Positions 11,591 to 26,100 of a stretch of DNA of 64,000 nt are shown here, piece after piece. Positions within the stretch are counted from its first letter, which is position 1, and every line of letters begins with the position of its first letter. The notes under the pieces were generated by a model, which did no database searches, was not told the DNA's origin, and was given only the letters and a program-made list of their open reading frames with translations. Position numbers and translations under genes: made by a program. This stretch comes from Cacajao melanocephalus (taxonomy: Eukaryota; Chordata; Mammalia; Primates; Pitheciidae), in assembly GCA_963573385.1 (NCBI GenBank), contig CAUYLG010033245.1:48195-112194 (forward strand), read 5' to 3'.

Positions 11591-12039
11591 AATAGAACAA
11601 CTGGCTTCAGGAAGGGGCTATTATCGCTCTGGCTTACTCTAAGTGGGAGTATGGATTATTACAGCATGCATTAGTTTAGCCTCATTCTCCAAGTCATTTG
11701 TGTCCATGACTTGTTTTATCTTTCTCTGTCCCTTCCATATTAAAATTGCCTTTTCTGTTTGTTTAGTTTTTTTTTTTTTTGTTTTATGGTATACTTTCCT
11801 ATAAATTGCCTTACTCTCATTCTGGGATAAGATTGGGTATAAAAAATGCATACAATTATAGGGAGCAGGAAGAAGAAAAGGTCAGCCAAATTAAGCAACT
11901 CGCCTGACATTGCACGGGATCTGCCTAGTGAGTGGAGAAGTGGGGATCTGACCCCACAACTGCCATCTGACCAGAGCCTCACCATTCCCTGGGCCAGAAG
12001 CTGGTCCTGGGAGAACAGCCTGCTCTTCTGGAAACAGCA

Positions 12040-12230
12040 TGACCTCCTGGGTCAGAATGACCCAGCTCTGATGAGCAGCATCGCCACTTTCTAATTGCAG
12101 CAGTGGGCAAGTCATCTAGATTCTGAGCTCTAGGTCTTCAAGATGTAACATAGACATAATAAGAACTACTTTGCAGGCTGTTATGAGGATTCAAACTGTA
12201 AAATGATCAGCTCCTACTGTGTCCTCAATA
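12040..12230 (+). repeat. MIR element
   Basis: Reads 'gacccagctctgatgagcag', 'gtgggcaagtcatctagatt', 'agatgtaacatagacataat' and 'gctgttatgaggattcaaac', the sense MIR order from the 'gctctgccac' region through 'gttgtgaggattaaa'. Confidence 0.6.
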
Positions 12231-12299
12231 AAAGGTCGCTCATGTCAGTGCTGGCAGGATAAGGCCACTGGTCATTGTGGCCATCAGACTGACAACTAC

Positions 12300-12480
12300 T
12301 AACCCGCTTTTATGGAGCTCTGATTACTGGCTGGATCTCAAGCAAACTGTCTGTATGTGCTCCCTCTTCTCATTTTGTCACAATATCCTGTGAGGTAGGT
12401 GTATTTATTATAACCTCAGGCTTTTGTGATGAGAGAGCTAAATTTTAGAGGCTCTGAGCCTGGATTTGAATGGATATCCG
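12300..12480 (-). repeat. MIR element (antisense)
   Basis: 'acaatatcctgtgaggtagg' followed by 'tgtatttattataacctcag' and 'gatgagagagctaaatttta' is an antisense MIR core; flanks are too diverged to delimit. Confidence 0.5.
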
Positions 12481-12944
12481 TGAACACGAAGCTCTGCTGT
12501 CTATCCGTGGCCAGCTAGTTGTTCAACTCCTGACCTCCTGAAAGGCCCTGAGGTCCTGCACATCTGTCCCTGATGTTCCTGTAACTACCAGGAGGCTTAA
12601 CCTCCTCACCCCTGCCAGAAGAGACTTATTAAGGCCAGTGAACAGGCAGACATGCAGCCACGGAGTTGGCCTGATGTGATCAGAGCCATGTGAGGTGGTA
12701 CAACACTGTGGCTGCCCAGTTCACTATGCAACATGCCATAAGAGAGGTCTGCAGTGCTCCAGGGCAATCTAAGCATGACCCCAAACCATATAAATGCACA
12801 TGTATCTTAACAACCAAGTCCCTGAATGCATAGCCACATACTGTGTCTTACATGCTGATCAGTGCCCTGAGCACTTAATGGACATTATATCAATATCTAA
12901 CCACAGCCATCTTAGTTAAGTTTTCATTACTCAGTTAGTACACT

Positions 12945-13060
12945 CACACATTTATTGACACAACAGACATCTACTGATAGCCTTAGTGGTGCCAGCCACT
13001 GTGCTTGCTCAGGGAAAGCAGAGCTCCTGTCCTGAAGGATCTGCTCATCCAAGTGTGGGT
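12945..13060 (-). repeat. LINE-2 3' end fragment (antisense)
   Basis: 'acacatttattgacacaaca', 'gccagccactgtgcttgctc' and 'agagctcctgtcctgaagga' resemble the antisense L2 3' terminus. Confidence 0.45.
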
Positions 13061-13849
13061 CAGCAGTTTATGTTGCAAAGATGAAAACACTGAGCTTTAG
13101 TAGAGGCAAGTCTCTGGTCCAGGTGAGGTCTGGTGCCACCAAAGCCTATCTTTGCACTGGGATAGGCCATTCCCAGCCATTAGGAGGCCATGCTGTGCTG
13201 GGCTCATGATGCTTCCAGGTCTTGGGACCCTCTCAGGGCTGTGGCTCTTGTCTCAACCAGACACAGGCCCATGCGTGGGAATTGAGCACAGCCTCAGGTC
13301 TGTAGTCACAGCTAACCTGCAGTGCAGGTCCAGGGTAGAGATCACACACCTGTTCAGCGGGCACTGAATTTCTCCTGGCTATAAACAACTGCTGCTCTCT
13401 AACTACATACACCCAGAGAACTCAGAGGGATCTCTACAGATGTTATCAGTCAAATATATCGCCATGGATCAGGCTTAAAGAGCTCCACTCCCCAGTGGAA
13501 AAGCTTGGGTGTTTGAGGTCTGGGTGCTACCAGCTACCACTGGCTCTCTGTTAAGATTCCTGAGTTCCAGACAAAATACCACAACCAAAGAAAATCACAA
13601 TGGGGAATATGGACGCGGCGTGGGTCGTCCCACCATGATGAAATCGAGAGCCCTCAGAGCCTCTCAGAGCCCATGCTCTGGGCTCTGCCTTGTTCTCTGT
13701 TGTCACCTGAAGCCTGCTCCTGTACCACCCAATAGCCATTTTTCCGCTTCTTCAACATGCTGACTGCTACCCTAGACATGATTTTCACATGGGTGTTAGC
13801 CTCAGGAAGGTTCTTCCTCCCCATAGTTGAAAGCCAACCCTTGCAGCCT

Positions 13850-13965
13850 CAGAATGACTTTGGCAAGACGTTTCACCTCTCTGTGCCTTGATTTCCTTCT
13901 CTGTAAAATGAGAAAATAGGAACAACCATCTCAAAGAATTGGCATGAAAATGAGGATTCAACACT
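13850..13965 (+). repeat. MIR fragment
   Basis: 'ctctctgtgccttgatttcc', 'ttctctgtaaaatgagaaaa' and 'gaattggcatgaaaatgagg' follow the sense MIR consensus. Confidence 0.65.
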
Positions 13966-15102
<1,137 letters not shown>

Positions 15103-15658
15103 TAGTGTTTTATATTGGGGGATTTTGTCATTGTTTCATTCTGTTTTTAAAACTAAAGAAGACTTGTAGGGGGTGTTTTCATGCTTGAACAAAGCGTTGC
15201 CGTGCCAGCCTTAGCCACTAAAGTCCTGTATTTATCTATAGAGCAGGTACAGCATGGGCAGCGCCAGAGAGCCCTTCCCTACCCTGCCCCGCCCATGTGC
15301 CTCCACCCTGACCTGGAGAGACCACCTGTAGGGTAAGAGAGGAGCCCATTCCTTCCTGATTCTCTTTGACTTCTCACCAAGGGCCACAGGGCACTGCTCT
15401 CCCAGCGCACCAGGGGATCCCTGTCCCTCCCAGCATTCCTTTCTCCCTACCTTCCTACTCCTCGCAGGGCCCAGCCTTGCCCCTGTCCTTCCTGGGTACA
15501 CCCAGTCCAGGGGACACTGTAGCTCCGTCTAGACTCCAGGTTCTGGGCACACATCCCTTCCTGTGTGTGCCAACTGCAAGCTGGTTCTGCCCCTCCACAC
15601 TTCCTTCTTACTGGGCTTTTGTTCTTCCTCAAGCTCCTTTTTTTTTTTTTTTTCCTGA

Positions 15659-15664
15659 AATAAA
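15659..15664 (+). promoter_or_regulatory. Possible intronic polyadenylation signal
   Basis: A canonical AATAAA about 680 bases inside intron 15, preceded by a run of about 17 T. It would be used only if the exon at 14742-14982 is not spliced. The motif is common by chance, so this is a weak call. Confidence 0.2.
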
Positions 15665-17127
15665 GCCTTCACCAAGGTTCCCTGGAGACCTGGAGACAGT
15701 TCCCCTAAGGGAGGGAGGTAAGGAGTGTCATTTGGTGATGATGCTTCTCCAGCAGAAACTACACACAGGCACATGCCTAGCCACACCATCTATGGGGCTG
15801 TCACTCCCTGCCACATAGACCTCAGCTATATCCAGAACCACAGCTCCGCTTAGAGACTCTGTGGGTGCAAATGGATATAAACCTCAAACAGGAAGTCGGA
15901 GAGCACCCTGCATCAAACCCAAATGCACTTCTGTTTTGTTTTTGTTTTTTGACTTTTTCATTTTACTGGAGGCTCAGATAGTACCTGGCAGTTCATTAAA
16001 TGATTTCAGAGGTAGAAGATCCAAGGGGCACAAAAAGTAAACTGAGGCAGGAAAGAAAAACAACCAGGAGAAGATAAGAGCCTGCAGGATCCTTCTCAGC
16101 CTGATTTCAGGCAGGGATTTGGCACCTCTGGACAGGAAGGCTGCGTCCACCACTTCTGTGGCCTGGGCGTCTGGCCACATCGCACCCTCCATTCATTGGT
16201 CTGCAAGCGAATTTCTGGCAGGTCATGGGCTAGGACAAGGGTGGGCATCCCTCGCTCCTTTACGCAACTCTGCATTATACCAGGTAGTGAGCTCTCTGTC
16301 CTTACACTGCTTAACTCAGTACATCTGCAATGTTTGGGAACATCTGTCTTTCTCTCTGGCCTTCTGCGTATCTCCATGCAAGGGAATGCAAAGCTGGGGC
16401 CAGCCGCAGCCTCGGTGGCTGTCCTATCACCCCTGGAGCTCAGGAGGGAAGAAAGGCCAAACTTTGAGAAAAAGCCCCTGAAAGGCACAGTTGATGGTTC
16501 TGTCCCAAGCTTCTTTGGCTACTAGAAAATTTTGTGTAAAGAAGTCCCTGGGAGGGACAGTGAATGATTCTGATGAGTAGTTTTAAGTAAAGGCTGCACG
16601 TATCTCACCTCTCCTCATCATGTCAGCCCCCTCCATGCCATGGCCAGTGTGCACCCTTCACCTGCTTGTCATCACCCAGGTCTCTGTGCACAGAAGCATC
16701 AGTGGTCAGTCACAGTGTGGTGGCCCCAGAGGATGAGAAGGATGGGAAAGACCAGGCCCCCAGACTGACCCACGTTGTGCCCACTCCCTGTATTGTTTAA
16801 GGTTTTGCTTATTTTCCCTAAGTCTTCAGCCTGGTTTCCTCTGTGCAAAGGCCCCTTTTGTCAGGGGAGCAGGGGAAGGTCTCAAGGTGGGTGAAAACTA
16901 CACTGTCAGGAATTTGTCTCCCTGGGCAGCTGTGGGCAAAGGTGGGAGCCTGGAGACACAGGTTCAGGCTCAGCCCTGGCCTCTAGCCTATCATTTGTGA
17001 TCCACATGCAGGGAGAGCTCATCCTTTGGATGGGAAGTCATTGTCTGCTTTTAGCCATGTCCCATCACAATGCCTAGATTAGTGACAGTTTGGACAATTT
17101 CAGCCTGGACCACCCACAGTAAATTAT

Positions 17128-17128
<1 letters not shown>

Positions 17129-17166
<38 letters not shown>
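17129..17166 (+). repeat. (GT)19 microsatellite
   Basis: An uninterrupted run of 19 GT dinucleotides, followed by a GA-rich segment to about 17192. The purity suggests it is polymorphic in length. Confidence 0.97.
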
Positions 17167-17174
<8 letters not shown>

Positions 17175-17629
17175 CAGAGAAAGAGAGGGAGACTGGTAAT
17201 TGTTAAAGAGGCATAGATAGGAAGACAGAAAAGAAAAGAAAAAAATGGAGAGATCAGGAGACCAAGGGGTCACCTAGCTGTGAGGGACAGCTCCTTTCTT
17301 GCTGGTAAAACATCTACCTTTTATTTCTGGCTTCTACATAAGTCCAGGATCTCAGTTATGAAATGATGAATACATTAGCCCTGCTTCCAGAATGTGGGAC
17401 TTCCTTCCCCTGCTGCCAACCTGCTTCCAGATAGGAATGAGGACACATGGAGGGAGGCAGGTTGGAAAAGCACAGCAGCTGCCTGTCCTCCAACCCCTTC
17501 TGGTATTGCTAAGAAGGGTTGCATGGAAATGTTCCATCTTTTTCCTGTTTTTATGGGTTTCCAAATTTCAAATGCAATGTCTCCCTTCTCTCTTCTCTCT
17601 TTCCCTTTCTTCCTTTAATAAGCCTGTCT

Positions 17630-18115
17630 ATAAAGACCCAGCCCCTGCCTTCAGGGAGCTTATCTCCCTGTGCACAGATGTGGCAGAGAGCTGGGCCCAG
17701 CAGTCTCCACCCATTGATCAGGCTGACCTGCAGTGAGCAGCAGGTATCACAAAAGTGCAGAGGGCATCCATCCTAGCCAGGGCATGGTGGGGTCTGAGGG
17801 GTTAGGGGTGCTGGTTATTGAAGTCTACTTGGGGCTTAGAGCTGTTAGAACTGGGTGTTGAAGCATTGGTACAAATCCTGGCTCTAAAAATGAGATAGGG
17901 AGTTGCATTTTTGGCAGGGTGAGCAGCATGGAGGTAAACAAAGTCATCATACCTCCTGGAGCTCCAGGACTGAAGTGTCAACACGAGGAAGGAGATGCTA
18001 GCAGAGGAGGCTGGGGAGGGAGACAGGGCCTGCTCTGAAGGACTTAAATGCCAGACCGAGAGGTTTTGACTTCATCATGCAGGGAATAGAAACCAGGAAA
18101 GGGCTCAAAATCAAT
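17630..18115 (-). repeat. LINE-2 fragment (antisense)
   Basis: 'ctgccttcagggagcttatc' near the left, then the purine-rich middle, and 'gccagaccgagaggttttga' with 'cttcatcatgcagggaatag' near the right, follow the antisense L2 3' half as I remember it. Confidence 0.5.
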
Positions 18116-19790
18116 GTTTTCGAAGCATATTCTTAAAACGTACAAAAAATAATGATGGTGTTTAATCCAGAACTACTTTGTGCTACTGGTTGCCCGTGTT
18201 TTATGGGGCAGCATTTGCAGTTAGGTGAGAGTGTCTGGTTAATCTTTGAATGTTTCATATTGAGGCATTGGCCGTATTTCTTAAGGGCCAGAAACCTGTC
18301 TTTGGGCGGAGCCCAAGTTGTGTTTAATGGCTTGCTCTAGGGTGTCGTCACAGTTTAGACACCTACTTGAAGAAGAGTAGTAATGTGTGTTCAACCCCTT
18401 AATATTCATGTAGATTTGAGCTCATATTTTTTCTAAGGAATCAAATGATTATGTAGTTACCCAATGCAGGTGAATGCACCAAGCTCCGTGGATGCAGTAA
18501 AGAGCCACCTGCTAGATTTATGGGGCATGTGGAGCCATTGCTCTGAGAATAAAATATTCATGAAATAAAGATGAGAACTGTACAAATGGGAGACGACATG
18601 CGGAGTGAGAGATGAATCATCCATCGCTGGGCTAGGAGTTTGGAATCCTTGTGCTTTCTGCCTTGCCTGCCCTTCCCTGGCCCTGCTTCCACTGCACACA
18701 GGAGCCGGCAGAGGACAGAGGCCAGAGTGGCAGGGCAGCAGGGGACAGAGGAGTAGCTGGCCTGTCTGTTCTGGCTGTGGGTAGCCTCTGTCTGCATGCC
18801 CCCACCTGCTATGAAAAATTAGATCCCAGGGGCCGTCCCTTCTTCAACTCCACACTTCCTTACCTCTACTCCTTTGATGTTTTCTTCAACTGCATGTAAA
18901 GAGTTTGCCCTTCTGCACATTTTTCTTCTTCATTTATGCCAACCCAATAGTGTTGCATTGAGGATTCAACAAGGGAAGGCGTATAACGTGAATTAAAGAT
19001 GTGTCCGGCCCAGGGACATGCTTGGCTGATGGTGGCCAAGGGGCTACTCCATCGGAGGTTCTGGGCTAGGCAATGAGGAATATGGGGGAGACAAGTGACA
19101 CCTTAGGGCTCCTTCCCTGTGCTGGGCAATCTTGTTAGCCCTCTTCAGCAGTTGAGGAAGGCATCTTTATCCCTGGTGAAATCCATCTCAGAAGTGAAAA
19201 GGGTAGAGATGGGATGTGGACTCTGTGTCTACCTCTGTACTCCTGCTTTCTCCCAGGGGCAAGCTTGACAAAAGGCCAGGGACCTGTCCTTTCCACTGGG
19301 TATGCGCATGAGCCCACTGGGTTCCTAGGTAGCATTTGCCAGAGGGCTTGGGAATAAAGGGTGTGACTCAGTGCTCTACCCTGGGCCAGGCTCCTGGCTC
19401 CTGACTTCCGGCTACTCATTTATATTATCTGAACCTCAGTCTCACTCTTCTGCTGGAAACAGCCTGGCCTGAGAACTATGCCCAGGAGCAGATGGCTTAG
19501 TGTGAGAGTAAGAATAGTGAGTGTGCACATTTTAGCCCAGGGCCTTCCAGTGAGAAGCCACGGAACGTTTACCATACACTGCTGTGTGTCTCAAAGCCGG
19601 AACACTTGGCAAAGCCTCCTCTGCCTGTTGCCACCACCAGCCGCCCCCCTTGCTGGGTGTGCTCCACATTGCCAGTAATTGTTTACCTGCCTGCCTCTGC
19701 TTCAGATCCACCGTTGTCTCCTCACCTCTGCATTCCCGTCAATTTGCCTTCTCTCTGGAACAGTGGAAGCTCTCGTTAAGGGGTGATGAA
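18116..19790. other. Intronic sequence without recognised features
   Basis: About 1.7 kb of mixed DNA in intron 15. No exon, RNA gene or nameable repeat. Confidence 0.5.
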
Positions 19791-19797
19791 TATAATT

Positions 19798-19912
19798 GAA
19801 GTATTGAGCACTTTCTATGTGCCAGGGACCAAGATAGATGCTTTACCAAGAACATTAGCTCTTCTGATAGTAGGAGCTCGAACGCATTTATTGAATGAAT
19901 GAACTAGTCTGG
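19798..19912 (-). repeat. L2/MIR-type fragment
   Basis: 'attgagcactttctatgtgc' and 'cagggaccaagatagatgct' are the antisense 3' end words of L2/MIR elements; 'atttattgaatgaatgaact' follows at 19887. Confidence 0.5.
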
Positions 19913-20180
19913 ATACCCGTAAAGAAAACGTTATTAATGTTAAATTGTTGTGTAATCATTGCAGCTGGATCAATGGCTTTCAATTCTGGCTGCACATCAG
20001 AGGTGATTAATTCTGGGACTTTTTAGAAATACAGGTGCGTGGGCCCTGTTTCCCAAAGGGTCATATTAGGGAGATCTGGACTGCCATAATTTCTAAAATC
20101 TCCGCATGTGCTTCTGATATCCTGCCAAGGATGAAAACCACTGATCTACGCCAACATTCCAAGGTGAAGTGGTACTGGGG

Positions 20181-20237
20181 GTAATGGAATTTGAGTAGAA
20201 TGAAGTCTCACTGGTGTGAGGAGGATGAATTTCTTGA
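20181..20237 (+). repeat. 57-bp repeated segment, copy 1
   Basis: Matches 21976-22032 at 50 of 57 positions in the same orientation; the first 19 bases (gtaatggaatttgagtaga) are identical. The family is not recognised. Confidence 0.8.
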
Positions 20238-20269
20238 CACATTGGTGTCATGGAAAAGAGCCCAGGTTT

Positions 20270-20581
<312 letters not shown>

Positions 20582-20710
20582 AAAAGAGCCCAGGTTTGGG
20601 AATCTGGTAGATGTGAACTCTCATCCTGACCTTCCACTTACTGTGGAATTGCATGACCTTGAGCAAGCTGCCATACCCCTAGCCTCAGGTTCATTTCTCA
20701 GTGTACCTGC
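20582..20710 (+). repeat. MIR element interrupted by the Alu
   Basis: 'gggaatctggtagatgtgaa', 'ttactgtggaattgcatgac', 'cttgagcaagctgccatacc' and 'agcctcaggttcatttctca' follow the sense MIR consensus. Its left end (about 20240-20269) lies on the other side of the Alu. Confidence 0.65.
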
Positions 20711-21059
20711 TGCTACCACCCATGGTGTGAACTCATTGTCGGTTTGCTCTCATTGCCCTCCCTAAAAAATCTGCTGATCAGAACTCTTTCTCCTGATGTT
20801 TTGAAAAACTGCTCACCATCTCCTGATACCATTTCACTTACATACTTGAGCTCCTTTGTCCTTACCCAGCCAATACTCTCAGATCCCCAGTGCAGCCCAG
20901 TGGGGTTGGGTAAGTCTTGGGAGCAACACTGAAGATTGTATTGGTGACATTTCTCCCAGCCCTTGGGTCCCATTTAGCACCTGGTTGGTCTCAGTGGTAA
21001 CAGGAGAATGCCACCAATAGCCAGCTCAAGTCAAGGAGAAGTCCCTCATCCCCAGTTTT

Positions 21060-21580
21060 GTTCCCGTCCAACTTAAAGTAAGAGCTGTTGGACTCCAAGC
21101 AAAGTCTGTTCTAAGAAGTCCCATGTGTAACAGGCTGTTACAAAGATGATAGTTTAGTTAATTACCGTTTTCCAATACACTGTATTATTTCCACATTGGT
21201 GAACACCGGCTTAATTACAGAACTTTATCTCTGCAAGACAATGCCTGGGAGAGGTTTCCCAGCAACCTCTGTTGGTGCATCTGTCATGTTTAATATGGAA
21301 TGAGAAACACAGAGCTGGAATTCAGCCCGATTCACGGGTAAACACAGTCTGTGAATTTTATGTCATATTCAGGGATGTTTGACTAGGTCAGTTACCTACA
21401 GTAAATTAATGAAGACAGCAATAAGTTTCCAAGTCTCTTTCCACAGCTGTCATTACCTGGCCGAACACCGAAACCTCGGGATAATGAGGATGTAAACGGA
21501 TGTAGTTCACATAAAAAAGCCCATTATTTGAATTTGCATAACATAATAGAATATACCATTTTGTCTAAAAGATAGATAAT
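21060..21580. promoter_or_regulatory. Repeat-free AT-rich block with clustered homeodomain-like motifs (candidate conserved element)
   Basis: No transposon signature is visible here. Within about 450 bases there are 'agttaattacc', 'gcttaattacag', 'gtaaattaatgaag' and 'aatttgcataaca' (octamer-like). Such clusters are common in developmental enhancers, but no conservation data can be read from one sequence. Treat as a candidate only. Confidence 0.25.
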
Positions 21581-21975
21581 TATTCAAATCACTCCTGCCT
21601 CTTTCCTTGAGTAGGCTGATTATTCCTGTCTCCTCTTTCCTTGACTGGAGACACAGAAGGAACAGCCAGACAGGACTTGATGAGTGCTAAATCCATGGCC
21701 CCAGGTGATACAAGCAGATCGTGCTTCCAGGGTCTCCAAACCCGGCGGTCTGTTCTCCGCTCCTGAGCTCTGGCTCCCATAGACAGCAGCAGGAGCAGGC
21801 ACCTTAAAGGACACACTGTGAGACACAGCAAATGGCTGCATTTGTTTTCCAGAAAAGATTGGAGGGATTTGCTGCAGTTATACACCTTTTCTTCTTCAGT
21901 TAAACAACCAAAATAAGAGGCTCGAGATGGCACCCTCCTCTCCCAGGATTTGTCCTGGCATTGGAACTATTAGAA

Positions 21976-22032
21976 GTAATGGAATTTGAGTAGACTAAGG
22001 TCCCACTGATGTGAAGAGGATGGATTTCTTGA
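21976..22032 (+). repeat. 57-bp repeated segment, copy 2
   Basis: Partner of 20181-20237; ends with 'gaggatggatttcttga'. It sits 98 bases upstream of the larger repeat that begins at 22130. Confidence 0.8.
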
Positions 22033-22129
22033 TAACCATTTGGGTGGGAAACCCCCCGGAAAGTGTGTCCATTTGGTGCAGACACTTTCTGCGTGCCCTG
22101 ACACAGAGACTTTAAAGGCTAATGAATAA

Positions 22130-22600
22130 CTGCAATTTGGAGTTGGTTCCTGCTGCACAGCTTTGCAGTCCTTAGAACTGTTTCTTCATCCATCCTTAAT
22201 TTGAGGCAAGAAAAAAAAAATAATAGTGGGTAAAATAAACTTATTCAAGCTCTTCCTTGAGAAATAACGGACTGGCACGGAACCAGCTATCTCCACAGTC
22301 TCAGGGCTGGCCTTGAGGTATCATTTGGTTCACACCCACCACTGCATTTACTGTTTCAGCTTGGCGCCTGTGCCCTGCCACTTGACAGTCCACCACCCTC
22401 CAGTGTCCTCTCCCTCACACTTCAATGGTGCAGTCGTCTAGCTCAGAGACCTCCCTCGCTCACATTTTCCTTCAGAGAAATTTGGCTGGTCTGTCTTCCC
22501 CTGAAGCATTCATGTTTGTTTCCCTGGCATTAAGTAGAGAGGATTCTTTCATCTTGGCCCCTACTTCCAACCCCCTACCTCCCTGTGGCTTTCTTGGACA
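22130..22600 (+). repeat. Diverged ~480-bp direct repeat, left copy (intron 15)
   Basis: Aligns along its length with 32356-32840 in the same orientation, about 80-85 percent by eye. Identical words in order include 'ttattcaagctcttcctt', 'cagcttggcgcctgtg', 'ccaccaccctccag', 'cacttcaatggtg', 'tggtctgtcttcccctgaag' and 'catgtttgtttccctggcat'. Edges are sharp at ctgcaatt on the left and ttcttggaca on the right. I do not recognise the family and cannot tell a dispersed repeat from a segmental duplication. Confidence 0.85.
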
Positions 22601-25140
22601 GGAAATTAATCTTTCCTTCTCTCCAAACTCTGACAAAATGGGAGCATCTCCTGAACACCCTGGCCTAGTGCTCAGTTGACTTTGAGGAAAAAAAGGCCAG
22701 GCCCTCTCTATCAACTGCCAGAATCCAGAGTTGAGCAGCACTGGAACCAAGACACCTGCTTCTCACTTCAATTGAATCTATTTGAACTTTATTTCTTTTC
22801 ATCTTCAAAGGGGTCCTTAAAGTTCTGAAGGGAAATTAGGAGGAAAAGGGAAGGTTATGCAACTGGCTAGTTACTAATTAGTTCTTCCAGTGGTTCCCAG
22901 GTCATCAGTTTCCCTTCCATGGAAATGCAAGTTTCTGCCAGTGAGGGTGACCAGCTTGTTCATCTGTCTTCAAGCTTTGCTAGATGCAAAGAGAAGAAAA
23001 GGTTATCTTATTAAACCCTACAAGTATCTGAATTCCTCTCTCAACTTCTTTAGCTTCCAGACTCCCGGGTACCAGTTTTGTGCCCATGATACATTTTGAA
23101 ATGAAAATGCTTTATTAATACAAATATTCACCAAAACGATTGTGTCACAGAGTCTGGCTAATACAGATGATTCTGTATCCACAGTTTAGCAGGAGCTCGT
23201 AGCAGCCACAAGAATGCTACAGATGCAGGCTTGATGCTGGACAGGAGTCAGAGCCCGTGTGGAGACCCAGCACCCAGGCACTAGGACGATGGCCGTGGAA
23301 AAGAAAGTTTGGCGGAGTGCCACTGCTGCAGCAGATAAAGCACCTGCTGCTTTCTGTCTCTCTGTCTCTTTGTTCAGGATTCCGATTCAGTCTTACTGTC
23401 CTTATTTGGATCATGATCCTGTCTCTTCATTAGGTAACCTGTCTCCTGATAGCCTGTCAAACTGTTATCCAGTGGGGATAGTAATTCCCTAAAAGCAATA
23501 AACCATAGACTTCTTTGGGAAGAGATCGTTGATGCTGAGTGGTGCTAAGCCACTAACACCCTATATAACAGTTATAAAATATTCCTACAGTAGTCTTACA
23601 TGCAAAAATGAAAACAAAGCAGACAAAATAGAACGCACAAAAAGGAGCAAAGTTGAACAGAGCTGACTCAACCATGGTGTAAGGTAATGAGGAAAATAAC
23701 TTGAATTTGGTTTGCTCTATATTTTACAAACCTTTGAATGAGTCAGCATAAACATTGCATGGATGATATTTAGCCTGGCATTCTCCAGCCAATTCCCCCA
23801 ATTCCCCCATGATACTTGCACACAGAAGTGACCGTGACTCAGAGATGGTCTCACAGCACCAGTGAGCTGAGCTCTGCTTGTGTGGGTGGGCTTCAGATCA
23901 CTGGTGGTGTGGCTGTGCCTGTGAGGCTGTGCCAATGGTTTCTGATGTCATTTTCACCTATGACACAGAGCCACATCCCATAGTATCCTCCACCCTCAAA
24001 CCAATTGGCTCTCTTATTCTCAGATTTCCTCCTTCCCTGGAATGACTTGTCAGTTCTTTTATGGGTGTTGTCAGGTTTCTTGTCCTGGGAAAGAGTCTGG
24101 GAATGACAGCAGGTGTCTCATCAGAAGCTGAGCTCTGTGTGCCAACCATTAACTCATAAAGTATGGAGAGAGCAGTGGTCCCACCTTCTATATCCCAGAG
24201 GACGTTGAGACAAGGAGTAAACTGCAGAGCACCTCACCTCCTTGCCTGAGGAATACTGGGTTGACCCTTCATGGGGATTAGCTCTGTGATTCATGCACTC
24301 ATCTGGCAGGGGCGCATGCCCATTATTCAGTTGAACTTCTAAGGGGTGGAAATCCTCTTCCACCATCCCCACAGAAGCTCAAAACTGTCACTGGAATGGC
24401 TCTTAGATACATGTGATTCCTTCTTTTTCCTTTTGAAAGCATATTCAGGGCTTTCTACATTTCTTAGTGTTTCTAACTCCCCTGGAAGGTGGACAGGGGA
24501 TGGGTTCCTTTCTCTGATACATGATGCCAGCATGAGACTACCTGCAGAGTTGCCTTGGAGCTGAGCTTTAGCACGGTATTTCTCTAGGAGTTTGAGGTGA
24601 GGGAGAGGTCACTGCCTTCCCTGGCACATCAGCACCCATGCTGCCTACAAAGGCCCTGCAGCTTCAACCTCATCGGGAAGCTCATATGGCTCCTCTGCCA
24701 GGCACCAGGTCCTGTGCCCACCTCACTGCAGGGAAGCCAAGGAAGGTGATGATGTCTTCCTTGAGCTTTCAAGCGGTTTGTCTGCCTTTAATTACTCTGA
24801 CATTGTAGGCAAATTATTATTTGAAAGGAATGGTATTTGTTGTTTTGTTTTCTTTCTTAAGCAAATAAATGAACAAAGTGATTTCCTGTGATGTCACCAA
24901 CCGTGGTGAGACAGTATCAGGTGTGAGATTACCCACTTGGGTAGCCTTGAACCCTCATGAAACCAGGAGAGTCAGCTGACCCTGGAATAGTCCCGTTCCT
25001 CACAATCTCCACCCAGGAACCCATGCCCACTTACCCTTCCAGACAGGGACATGTCCCCCGTCCTTGGGCTCCCTGAAGAGATTGCACAGGGAGGACACGG
25101 GTCACTGGGTGAGGCAGGGCTTCTCTCCTGCTCCAGGCCT
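22601..25140. other. Intronic sequence without recognised features
   Basis: About 2.5 kb of the last intron. Only a small tandem 'aattccccc' duplication near 23790-23808 stands out. No exon-like segment or nameable repeat. Confidence 0.5.
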
Positions 25141-25149
25141 CCAAGCTGC

Positions 25150-25275
25150 CTCTAACACTTATGGGCCTTTGACTCTTAGGAGTCATTGACCCTTCCTGAG
25201 CCTCAGCCTTCTTTTGTGTAAGGGAGGGTGATGATCATGCAAAGTCTTTTCAGCATTGTGAGCTCTAAGTGGCAA
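25150..25275 (+). repeat. MIR fragment
   Basis: 'tcattgacccttcctgagcc', 'tcagccttcttttgtgtaag' and 'ggagggtgatgatcatgcaa' resemble the sense MIR core. Confidence 0.45.
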
Positions 25276-25626
25276 GTTCATGGGGCACCTTAGAGGCTCA
25301 AGGACCATTTTCTTTATTCCCATGGGACTTCATCTTCTCCTCTCTCTGCCTGCTCTTTAAAGCATCTTGTCCTAAGGGTTGCTTCTGGGTATGGCAGTGA
25401 TTCTCAACTGAGTACGGAGGTGAGACAGGGTGCAGCCAAGGCCTGTTGATAGCATGTTTGCTACGTAAGGATCATGTCTACCCAATGGCTTCCCCAGATA
25501 ACAGGGGGTTGGACATATAATTGAGGGGAGGTGGGAGCCACATGAGGGGGATACTCACCCACAACCCAACAGGCTGACCAGGCCTGGCGCCTCCAGATAC
25601 CCAGAGTTGTAGCAAGCCAGCCTTGA

Positions 25627-26100
<474 letters not shown>

